Assembly: GCF_002563855.1 (NCBI RefSeq)
Contig: NZ_PDJQ01000001.1
Coordinates: forward strand, 2,170,001 to 2,234,000
DNA from: Tepidiforma thermophila
GTDB lineage: Bacteria > Chloroflexota > Dehalococcoidia > Tepidiformales > Tepidiformaceae
Direction of reading: 5' to 3'
DNA: 64,000 nt
The notes under the pieces are model-generated. The model was given only the letters and a program-made list of their open reading frames with translations. It did not search any database and had not been told where the DNA came from. Below, in pieces: positions 7,517 to 14,387 of this stretch. Both the position numbers and the translations under genes were made by a program. Each line of letters opens with the position of its first letter. Position 1 is the stretch's first letter.

Positions 7517-8482
7517 ATGTTGGAATCTCTGCGGCGGCGGCTGCCCCTGGCGGGGCTGGTATTTGCACTTCTGCTGGCATTGCCGCTCGCGGCCGCGTGC
7601 GGCGGCGACGATGACGATACGAACGGCGCCGGCTCGAACGGCGACGCCGCAGCGGAGCCGGCAGGTTACGCCGAGCCGGACCTGCTGGCAGAAACCGACT
7701 GGCTCGCCGGGAAGCTTGGCGACCCGTCGCTGGTTATCGTGGATATCCGCAAGAAGGAGGCCTACGAGGCCGGCCACATCCCGGGTGCGGTGTGGTACGA
7801 CCAGGCCGCGCTGAAGGACCCGGACGAGAAGCTGTACGTGATCCGTGAGAGCCTGTTTGCCGAGAAGGTGGGCGCGCTGGGCATCGACGGAACCAAGGAG
7901 GTCGTAATTTACGACGATGGAACCGGGCTCTGGGCGACGCGCCTGTGGTGGGTGCTCGATTACTACGGTCACCCGAAGGCACGGGTGGTGAACGGCGGCT
8001 GGGCGAAGTGGGAGAAGGAAGGCCGGCCAGTGACGAAGGATGTGCCGAACCCGACCCCGGCGAAGTTCGTCGCGAAGCCGAACCCCGATGTCATCTGTGC
8101 CCTTGATTATGTCAAGGACAAGGCGACGAACCCGGACCCCAATGTGGTGATTCTCGACGCCCGCACGCAGGCGGAGTACACCGGCGCAGACGTGCGCGCG
8201 GCCCGCGGGGGTCACATTCCGAATGCCGTCAACCTCGACTGGCAGGCATCGCTGACGGAGACCGACCCGAAGGTGTGGAAGTCGGCGGACCAGCTGCGCG
8301 CGCAGTTCGCGAAAGTCGGCATTACCAAAGACACCCAGGTCATCACCTACTGCCAGACGGGTGTGCGCGCGGCCCATTCGCTGTTCACGCTCCGCCTGGT
8401 CGGCCTTGGGAAAGGCAACAAGGTGTACGACGGTTCGTGGGCCGAGTGGGGGAATTCGAAGGAGACACCGGTCCAGCAGTAG
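7517..8482 (+). CDS. Two-domain rhodanese lipoprotein (thiosulfate/3-mercaptopyruvate sulfurtransferase)
   Basis: A 321-residue exported protein. The signal peptide ends in a lipobox LAAAC with Cys28, followed by an acidic linker (GGDDDD). Two rhodanese domains follow: an inactive N-terminal one (about 55-175, no active Cys) and a catalytic C-terminal one (about 190-315) with Cys279 in the CQTGVRA loop. AAGGAGGAA precedes the ATG at 7517. It should act outside the membrane, splitting or transferring sulfane sulfur from thiosulfate or a thiol donor beside the YeeE transporter. The operon ends at the hairpin at 8511-8550. Confidence 0.9.
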   Translation: MLESLRRRLPLAGLVFALLLALPLAAACGGDDDDTNGAGSNGDAAAEPAGYAEPDLLAETDWLAGKLGDPSLVIVDIRKKEAYEAGHIPGAVWYDQAALKDPDEKLYVIRESLFAEKVGALGIDGTKEVVIYDDGTGLWATRLWWVLDYYGHPKARVVNGGWAKWEKEGRPVTKDVPNPTPAKFVAKPNPDVICALDYVKDKATNPDPNVVILDARTQAEYTGADVRAARGGHIPNAVNLDWQASLTETDPKVWKSADQLRAQFAKVGITKDTQVITYCQTGVRAAHSLFTLRLVGLGKGNKVYDGSWAEWGNSKETPVQQ

Positions 8483-8510
8483 CTGCCGTTTCACGGCGCG
8501 GATTCACGAT

Positions 8511-8550
8511 GCGGGGCGCTCAGCAGGGCGCCCCGCTCTCGTTCTTTTCG
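8511..8550 (+). terminator. Rho-independent terminator of the sulfur operon
   Basis: A perfect 9-bp stem, GCGGGGCGC (8511-8519) and GCGCCCCGC (8528-8536), with an 8-nt loop, followed by a T-rich tract (TCTCGTTCTTTTC). It lies 28 nt after the rhodanese stop. Confidence 0.85.
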
Positions 8551-8593
8551 GTTTCGGCCGTGCCGGCTTGACATCGCGGTTAGGATTGATGAC

Positions 8594-9145
8594 GTGAGGG
8601 CATGGCTTGGCATGGCAGCAGGCGCCCTGGTACTGGCCGTTGCAGCCTGCGGCGGTCCAGGCGAGGCGGAACGAGACGCGGCTGGTGCCGGGGCGGGGCA
8701 GCAGGAGGCCAACGTCGGTGCCGGACCGGCCGAAAGCCGTGCGGCGACGCCCACTGCCACAGCGACCCCGACTGCGACGCCAACGGCAGCCGGCGTCACG
8801 CCTCCGCGGCCCTCGCCCACCCCGGCACTGACGGCAACTCCCACACGACCGGCCGGCCAGGCGACGGCAACGCCGACGACGCCGCCTCTGCCTCCGACGG
8901 CCACGCCGACTCTGCGTCCGCCCCAGCCGACGCCCACCGCCACGAGCAGGCCGCCCGGACTCACGCCGACATCCCCGCCGGGCGGATCAGGACGGTGTGA
9001 CCCGTCATACCCGACTGTCTGCATTCCTCCGCCACCACCCGACCTCGACTGCAAGAGCATTCCGCACCGCAGGTTTGTCGTGCTTCCACCTGACCCGCAC
9101 GGCTTCGACAGCGACGGCGACGGCATCGGCTGCGAGAGCGGCTAG
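8594..9145 (+). CDS. Lipoprotein with Thr/Pro linker and Cys-rich excalibur-like C-terminus
   Basis: A 183-residue protein: signal peptide with lipobox VAAC (Cys19), a low-complexity linker of about 80 residues built from TPTAT/PTPTA-like units (50-130), and a C-terminal domain beginning CDPSYPTVC, containing DLDC and ending in DSDGDGIGCES. The end resembles the calcium-binding excalibur motif (DxDxDGxxCE), which in related proteins sits after nucleases or cell-surface domains. The GTG at 8594 gives the best signal peptide but has no good ribosome binding site; an ATG seven codons in is the alternative. Function is unknown; the domain probably binds calcium at the outer surface. Its TAG shares the palindrome CTAG (9142-9145) with the stop of the convergent DUF192 gene. 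Confidence 0.7.
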   Translation: MRAWLGMAAGALVLAVAACGGPGEAERDAAGAGAGQQEANVGAGPAESRAATPTATATPTATPTAAGVTPPRPSPTPALTATPTRPAGQATATPTTPPLPPTATPTLRPPQPTPTATSRPPGLTPTSPPGGSGRCDPSYPTVCIPPPPPDLDCKSIPHRRFVVLPPDPHGFDSDGDGIGCESG

Positions 9146-9513
9146 GGAACTGGGACCGCCTCGAGACGGTTGCCCGGTTGGATGGCGGCGGCGGAGCCGG
9201 CGGGGAGCTCGACCACAGACCGGGCTCCGCGCGCAGCTGCCAGCCCGAGCCATGGGCGGACGCCGCGGGCAACCTTCAGGACCCGGCCGTCGTGGTCCAG
9301 AAAGATTGCGTCGATCGCAAACCTCATGCCGAGCATGTGGATGGAGGAGCAGGGCTGAATCCATAGGCCCTCGCCGGGCTCGAGCGGCCGACGGAACATG
9401 AGCCCGCGAAAGCGGCTCCAGAAGGAATCGGCGACGCTGACGCGCGCTGCGACCGTTTCGCCGGTGCGCTGGTTCACAAGACGGACGGTGGGCGGCACGG
9501 CCGGAGGGTACAC
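9142..9513 (-). CDS. DUF192 family protein
   Basis: A 123-residue protein with the DUF192 hallmarks: a strand-rich core, SRFRGLMFRRPL, a GEGLWI block, then SSIHMLGMRFAIDAIFLD and a terminal ELPAGSAAA. Family members are small, often exported beta-proteins of unknown role, frequently beside transport or secretion genes. The GTG at 9513 is the first in-frame start; a second GTG six codons later is equally possible. The gene converges on the upstream lipoprotein with a 4-bp shared stop and lies 17 nt after the PhoD-like gene on the same strand, so it may be the second gene of that transcript. Confidence 0.85.
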   Translation of the reverse strand: MYPPAVPPTVRLVNQRTGETVAARVSVADSFWSRFRGLMFRRPLEPGEGLWIQPCSSIHMLGMRFAIDAIFLDHDGRVLKVARGVRPWLGLAAARGARSVVELPAGSAAAIQPGNRLEAVPVP

Positions 9514-9530
9514 CGGGCACCGGGCGCCGG

Positions 9531-11219
9531 CTACCGCTGGACTGCGAACGTGACGGCGTGGCGGATGAGTTCTTCGCCGCGCCAGTTGCGGCCGCTGAAC
9601 GTGACCTCGATGGCATCGCCGCGGTCGTCAATGGCCAGGAGGCCGAACTGGCCGCCGCCGGGGCGGGCACCCTCGCTGTAGGGGCCGCCCTTGACCGAGC
9701 CGCGCCGGTCGAGGGCCCCGGCGTGATAGACGGGAAAGCCCGGACCGGCGCCGCCGGCAGCGAAGCGGTTGTTCGCGCCGCTGTCCGCAGCGAGCATGTG
9801 GGCATCACCGCTGAGCATCACAAGGTTGCGGATCCCGTGCTCGAGGACGAAGTCGGCGATTTGGCGGCGTTCGGCGGCGTATGCGCCCCAGTCATCGCCG
9901 CCGGCCGACGACGAGATCCACGGGACGCTGCTGACCCAGATGACCAGGGCGGCGGTGTCGCGGGCGCGAAGGAGTTCGTCGAACAACCACGCGAGCTGAA
10001 CGTCGCCGAGCATGCTCTTGTCCGGGCCGTCGGGGACGCTGGAGGGTGCGCGTTCGGAGCGGCTGTCCGTGAGGATGACGCGCACACGCCCGACGGTAAA
10101 CGCCTGGGCGATTGGGCCATCGAGCGGCAGGGGGTAGTGGGGCACGATCTCGCGGTAGACGGACCGGGCAGCGTCGCGCGAGGCGGTGGTCCGGTCGGCG
10201 TCGTTGCCCCCGTAATCGTGGTCGTCCCACGTATAGGCGACGGGCGCGGCCAGCCAGAGAGCCTGCTGCGCGGGGCTCCTGAGCGAGCGTGCGTAGGCGC
10301 GACGGATTGCCGCGGGGTCGTTTTCGTCGATGTCGGCGTAGTGGAAGTCGCCGGTGTGGATGAAGAGGAGGGGCTCCGCGTCGCGGATGCGGTCGAAGAC
10401 CTGGCCGTTCGACCCGGTCGAGGCGCAGGCACCGAACGCGAGCGTGAAGCTCGACTGGCCGACGGGGAACGTTTGGAGCTTACCGGTGCGGTAGCGCTCC
10501 TCGCGGTCGCCGAGGGCGATGGACCAGCGGTACCGGGCGCCGGGCTCGAGCCCAGCGGCTTCGAAGCGGGCGACGCCCGCGGGGCTCACGGTAACCGGCG
10601 CGAATCGGCCCACGACCGTTCCTTCATCCGCAGCCCGGACGACCAAGGCGGGTTCGGGAGGCCCGGCATTGCGGACGGGCTCGGCAAGCTGGGCGGTCAC
10701 GGCGAAGGACGTAGGGGTGACGGCGCCCGCCCACGCCCATTCGACAAGGTCGACGGGCTGCGGCTCGAGCGCCGAGGCGGGGTGGGTTGGGCCGAGGTAC
10801 GCATCGTGGACCCGAACGCCGACGACGGTCAGGATGGCGAACAGGACTGCGGCGCCCGCAAGCGTGCCAGCCGTGCGGCGGGATTGGCGGCGGAGCGGCC
10901 CGGCGAGCGCCAAAAGGCCGGCAAGCCCCATGAGGCCGCTCCCGAGCATCGCAATGGCCGGGGCCTCGCCGAGGCGAACGATGACGAGCGCTGCCCAGGC
11001 TGCGGCGAGCCAGAGCACGGAGGCCGCCACCTGCGAGCGCAGCGACAGGAGCGTCCCGGAAAGGGCGGCCAGCACCGCCCAGGCGAGTGCCGAGCCCTCC
11101 CATGGTCGTGCGGCGAGCGCAAAGCCGCCGGCGAGGTCGACAGCGACAGCAGCCAAGGCTCCAGTTCCGACCAGGGCAAGGAATGCCGGAGCAGTCCGGC
11201 GCCAGGGTCGCGTGGGCAT
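9531..11219 (-). CDS. Membrane-anchored PhoD-like alkaline phosphatase
   Basis: A 562-residue protein. The first 140 residues hold about five hydrophobic segments (roughly 10-30, 42-60, 64-82, 86-106, 116-136). A fibronectin-like strand domain precedes the phosphatase. PhoD catalytic blocks are present in order: FGACAST, HTGDFHYADID, WDDHDYGGND, a DSRSER block and SGDAHM, providing the Fe/Ca-binding Asp, His and Asn residues. PhoD enzymes are normally Tat-exported and soluble, so an N-terminal multi-helix membrane domain is unusual. It would hydrolyse phosphate mono- or diesters at the outer membrane face. Its ATG at 11219 follows a small gap from the LLM gene upstream. Confidence 0.85.
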   Translation of the reverse strand: MPTRPWRRTAPAFLALVGTGALAAVAVDLAGGFALAARPWEGSALAWAVLAALSGTLLSLRSQVAASVLWLAAAWAALVIVRLGEAPAIAMLGSGLMGLAGLLALAGPLRRQSRRTAGTLAGAAVLFAILTVVGVRVHDAYLGPTHPASALEPQPVDLVEWAWAGAVTPTSFAVTAQLAEPVRNAGPPEPALVVRAADEGTVVGRFAPVTVSPAGVARFEAAGLEPGARYRWSIALGDREERYRTGKLQTFPVGQSSFTLAFGACASTGSNGQVFDRIRDAEPLLFIHTGDFHYADIDENDPAAIRRAYARSLRSPAQQALWLAAPVAYTWDDHDYGGNDADRTTASRDAARSVYREIVPHYPLPLDGPIAQAFTVGRVRVILTDSRSERAPSSVPDGPDKSMLGDVQLAWLFDELLRARDTAALVIWVSSVPWISSSAGGDDWGAYAAERRQIADFVLEHGIRNLVMLSGDAHMLAADSGANNRFAAGGAGPGFPVYHAGALDRRGSVKGGPYSEGARPGGGQFGLLAIDDRGDAIEVTFSGRNWRGEELIRHAVTFAVQR

Positions 11220-11260
11220 GGACCGATCCTACGCGGCAGGCGCCGGGCGGGGATGGGCCG

Positions 11261-12349
11261 TCAGGCGGTCGCTTTCGGCCGGTCGGGGATGGCGGAGAGA
11301 TCTTCGAGGCCGCGCGGGACCCGGGGCACCTGCACCTTCCGGACCTGCTCGATGATGTACTTCGCGCGCTCGCGCTGCTCGGGGGTCGAGGCCGGGAGGG
11401 GCAGCGTGATGCGCGAGGCGTATTCGCGGTGGTTGGCCACGAACTCGGGCAGTTTGTCGTAGGTGGAGGTTTGGGCGAAGACGCGGAGAACTTCCTCGGG
11501 GATGACGCGCTGCATCTCATCCCACTTGCCCTGCAGGGAGAGCTCGTGCAGCTGCATGCCAAGGCTCTTCAGGCCATGGACTTCGAAGACTTCGTGGTAG
11601 GAGCGGGTTGAACCGTAGAACGAAATCGGCTGGCGGAGGCGTTCGAGGCCCTGCTCGATCTCCGACTCGGTTTCGCCGAAGACCGTGAAGCCGCCTCCGG
11701 CGATTTCGATATCCTGCCAGGTCCGCCCGGAGCGCTTCAGGCCGATGGCGACGTTCGGAAGGACCACCTCGCGCATGTACTTGTCGGTCATGAAGCCGTG
11801 GGGCATGACGACGTCGGCAACTTCGCCGGCCACGCGGGCCATTGCGTCGCCGACACAGGCGAGGCCGACCTTGGGGCGGGGGTAGGGGATGGGCCCCGGA
11901 TTAAAGTTCGGGGTCATGAGGGTGAAGTGGTAGTACTTGCCGATGAACTCCGGCTTCTTGCCGTCCTGGAAGGAGTCCCAGACCGCATGGAGCATCTTGA
12001 TGTACTCCTTCATGCGGGTGGCCGGAGCGCCGGGCCAGTCGACGCTGAAGCGGTGCTGGTTATGCCCTTTCACCTGCGAGCCGAGGCCGAGGACGAAGCG
12101 GCCCTTGCTGAGGTGCTGGATATCCCAGGCCTCCATGGCAAGGACCGTGGGGCTGCGGGGGAAGGCGATGGTGACGCTCGTCTGAATTTCCAGCTTTTCG
12201 GTGGAGTAGGCCGCTAGGGTGGCAGCGAGGATGGAGTCGTGCTGGGTTTCGGGCGTGCTGGCGAAGTCGTAGCCGAGCTCTTCGGCGTGGCGGGCCTGGT
12301 CGGGGACGGCGGTGAGCCAGGTGCCGCCAAAACCTGAACCAACTTTCAT
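11261..12349 (-). CDS. LLM-class F420-dependent oxidoreductase (TIGR03617-like)
   Basis: A 362-residue luciferase-like TIM-barrel protein beginning MKVGSGFGGTW. Typical features are the early RHAEELGYDF, TSVTIAFPRSP, and the LSKGRFVLGLGSQVKGHNQHRF block that contacts the deazaflavin/flavin. Length and motifs fit the F420-type branch, although no F420 biosynthesis gene is in the window, so FMN use cannot be excluded. The ATG at 12349 is preceded by AAAGGA; a TAGACT (reverse strand, 12393-12388) is a possible -10. It diverges from an acyl-CoA dehydrogenase. The substrate is unknown. Confidence 0.85.
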   Translation of the reverse strand: MKVGSGFGGTWLTAVPDQARHAEELGYDFASTPETQHDSILAATLAAYSTEKLEIQTSVTIAFPRSPTVLAMEAWDIQHLSKGRFVLGLGSQVKGHNQHRFSVDWPGAPATRMKEYIKMLHAVWDSFQDGKKPEFIGKYYHFTLMTPNFNPGPIPYPRPKVGLACVGDAMARVAGEVADVVMPHGFMTDKYMREVVLPNVAIGLKRSGRTWQDIEIAGGGFTVFGETESEIEQGLERLRQPISFYGSTRSYHEVFEVHGLKSLGMQLHELSLQGKWDEMQRVIPEEVLRVFAQTSTYDKLPEFVANHREYASRITLPLPASTPEQRERAKYIIEQVRKVQVPRVPRGLEDLSAIPDRPKATA

Positions 12350-12446
12350 GGCGGGCGTCCTTTCGTTGGGAATGCGACTGCGTGCGCAGTCTACGCGCCG
12401 GGGAACGGGGCTGCACGGCGGTTGCGTGCCGCCGGTGACCTTTCCC

Positions 12447-12475
12447 TTTACGTCAGGGTTGCCGTTTGCTAGTGT
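12447..12475 (+). promoter_or_regulatory. Promoter of the acyl-CoA dehydrogenase at 12511
   Basis: TTTACG (12447-12452), a 17-nt spacer and TAGTGT (12470-12475). This gives a leader of about 28 nt containing the GGAGAAGG ribosome binding site. The TTTAC -35 form recurs at 47222 and 52044. Confidence 0.55.
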
Positions 12476-12510
12476 TCGCGAAGCCCCTAACGACACGGCA
12501 GGAGAAGGCG

Positions 12511-13683
12511 ATGGACTTCCGAGACACCCCCGAGCAGGCGGCATGGCGCGCCGAAGTGCGCGAGTTCCTTGAGAAGGAGCGGCCGAAGGTCGACCCGGAT
12601 GCGAACCCGATGGAACTGGCACGCGAGCGGGGCGGCGTGCTGAAGGAGTGGCGCGATAAGCTCGCGAAGAAGGGGTGGATTGCACCTGCCTGGCCGAAGG
12701 AGTACGGCGGCGCCGGGCTCGGCGTGATGGAGCAGTTCATTATGAACGAGGAGTTCGCCGAGGCGCGGGCCCCGCAGGTCGGGGGCATGGGCGTTTCGAT
12801 GATCGGCCCGACGCTCATCATCCACGGCAACGAAGAGCAGAAACGGGAGCACCTCGGGGCTATCCTGCGCGGCGAAGTGCAGTGGTGCCAGGGTTACAGC
12901 GAACCCGGCGCAGGCTCCGACCTTGCCAGCCTGCAGACCCGCGCGGTCCGCGACGGGGATGACTTCATCATCAACGGGCAGAAGATCTGGACCTCCGGGG
13001 CGCATAACGCGGACTGGATGTTCATGCTCGCCCGGACGGACCCGGACGCCCCGAAGCACCGCGGGATTACCTATTTCCTCGTTGATATGAAGAGCCCGGG
13101 GATCACCGTGCGGCCGCTGATCAACATGGCGGGCGGACACCAGTTCAACGAGGTGTTCTTCGAGGACGTGCGGGTGCCCGCCCGCAACGTGGTGGGGGAA
13201 GTCAACCGCGGGTGGTACATCGGGACAACGACGCTCGACTTCGAGCGTTCGTCGATCGGGAACGCGGTGGGCCAGCGCCAGACGCTGGAGTACTACCTGC
13301 GATTCTGGAAAGAACACCGCGGTCAGCCGGTGACGGCGAGCGCGAGCGCTGCTTTCGCATCCGAGTTCGCGGACCGCTGGATTGAAGCCGCGACGGCGAA
13401 GATGCTGAGCTACCGGGTGATCAGTATCCAGGCGGCGGGCCGGGTGCCGAACCACGAGGCCTCAATCGCAAAGCTGTTCAACACCGAGCTGAGCCAGCGG
13501 ATTGCGCGGACCGCGATGAAACTGCTCGGGACCTCGGCACTGCTGACCGGTCGGGAGGCGCCGATGAAGGGCCGGGCCCCGGGGAGCTACCTGCAAACGG
13601 TGTCGTCGACCATCGCGGGCGGGACGAGCGAAATCCAGCGGAACATCATCGCGACCCGCGGGCTGGGCCTGCCGCGCGGCTGA
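12511..13683 (+). CDS. Acyl-CoA dehydrogenase, long-chain/FadE type
   Basis: A 390-residue flavoprotein of the acyl-CoA dehydrogenase family: N-terminal helical domain, FAD/substrate block YSEPGAGSDLASL (about 130-142), FIINGQKIWTSG, and C-terminal IAGGTSEIQRNIIATRGLG. Helix K carries Gly instead of the SCAD/MCAD glutamate, while helix G carries Glu245 (LDFERSSIG), the placement used by long-chain and isovaleryl-type enzymes. It introduces an alpha,beta double bond into acyl-CoA, passing electrons to ETF. The ATG at 12511 has GGAGAAGG just upstream. It is monocistronic, with a terminator at 13711. Confidence 0.9.
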   Translation: MDFRDTPEQAAWRAEVREFLEKERPKVDPDANPMELARERGGVLKEWRDKLAKKGWIAPAWPKEYGGAGLGVMEQFIMNEEFAEARAPQVGGMGVSMIGPTLIIHGNEEQKREHLGAILRGEVQWCQGYSEPGAGSDLASLQTRAVRDGDDFIINGQKIWTSGAHNADWMFMLARTDPDAPKHRGITYFLVDMKSPGITVRPLINMAGGHQFNEVFFEDVRVPARNVVGEVNRGWYIGTTTLDFERSSIGNAVGQRQTLEYYLRFWKEHRGQPVTASASAAFASEFADRWIEAATAKMLSYRVISIQAAGRVPNHEASIAKLFNTELSQRIARTAMKLLGTSALLTGREAPMKGRAPGSYLQTVSSTIAGGTSEIQRNIIATRGLGLPRG

Positions 13684-13710
13684 CCGGCGCATCACGCGCT
13701 TCGCCTTCTA

Positions 13711-13742
13711 CCAGCCCGGCGACCACGCCGGGCTGGTTCGTT
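13711..13742 (+). terminator. Intrinsic terminator after the acyl-CoA dehydrogenase
   Basis: A perfect 11-bp stem CCAGCCCGGCG (13711-13721) and CGCCGGGCTGG (13726-13736) with an ACCA loop, followed by a short T-rich tail TTCGTTC. It lies 27 nt after the stop. Confidence 0.75.
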
Positions 13743-13782
13743 CGGGGCGGGTGAAGACCGGCGCGGGTGTCGGCCGGTTCGC

Positions 13783-13810
13783 TTGTGCAGCGGTGCCGCC
13801 TGCCTAGACT
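13783..13810 (+). promoter_or_regulatory. Candidate leaderless promoter of the CopC operon
   Basis: TTGTGC (13783-13788), a 16-nt spacer and TAGACT (13805-13810). The hexamer ends 7 nt before the ATG at 13818, and no Shine-Dalgarno precedes that ATG. Confidence 0.5.
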
Positions 13811-13817
13811 GGTGGCT

Positions 13818-14387
13818 ATGCGATGGCTTGCGGCCGCGGCTGGCGGGCTGGCCGCCCTGGGGTGGTTCGCCGCGGCATTCGCGCACGCGGAGCCGGAGCG
13901 GGCGACGCCGGGCGATGGGGCGGTACTGAACACGCCGCCGGGTGAAATTGTGCTGGTCATGACGCAGGAGATGGCCCGCCAGGCCGGGGCAAACGACATC
14001 GATGTGCTCGATGCCCAGGGGAACGAGGTGACACGTGAGCCGGCGGTCATCGACCCGGCGGACCGGCGCCGGCTCAGCGTGCGGCTGCCTGCGGACCTGC
14101 CCCCGGGCGAGTACGTCGTACGGTGGAAGACGCTGAGCGCAGAGGACGGGGACACGGCGACCGGCGAACTCCGCTTCCGGGTTGACCCGTCCGCGGCGCC
14201 AGAGCGAGGGAGAGAACTGCTGAAGGAGAGCATGCTGGGGGGCGGGCCGACGCCAGCGGCGGTGCCCCCACCCGCGGTAACCGGAGGGGCCGGCGAGGTA
14301 GGCTGGGTGCTGGTGGCAGCAGTCGGGGCGGTGCTGTTTGTGTTTGGCCTCGGGGCGGGGGTCGTGTTCAGCAGGCGGGATACATGA
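13818..14387 (+). CDS. copC: CopC-domain copper-binding protein with C-terminal membrane anchor
   Basis: A 189-residue exported protein. The signal peptide (1-22) ends AFA, leaving His23 at the mature N-terminus, the classical Cu(II) ligand of CopC proteins (HAEPERATPGDG). The cupredoxin-like domain (23-125) includes EIVLVMTQEM and closes with the TLSAEDGDTATGEL segment; a linker and one membrane helix (about 160-184) anchor it. It would bind copper outside the membrane and hand it to the fusion protein encoded next, with which it overlaps as ATGA (14384-14387). The ATG at 13818 is favoured over an upstream GTG because it starts the signal peptide directly. Confidence 0.85.
   Translation: MRWLAAAAGGLAALGWFAAAFAHAEPERATPGDGAVLNTPPGEIVLVMTQEMARQAGANDIDVLDAQGNEVTREPAVIDPADRRRLSVRLPADLPPGEYVVRWKTLSAEDGDTATGELRFRVDPSAAPERGRELLKESMLGGGPTPAAVPPPAVTGGAGEVGWVLVAAVGAVLFVFGLGAGVVFSRRDT

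Noticed and set aside
8740-8985. Possible CRISPR or tandem DNA repeat
   Set aside because: The repetition is in-frame Thr/Pro codons of a lipoprotein linker with variable unit length, with no spacers or conserved repeat.
9558-11462. A 634-codon forward frame opposite the PhoD gene
   Set aside because: Long antisense frames are expected at this GC content. It is Gly/Arg/Ala-rich with no motif, and the opposite strand encodes a complete recognised enzyme.
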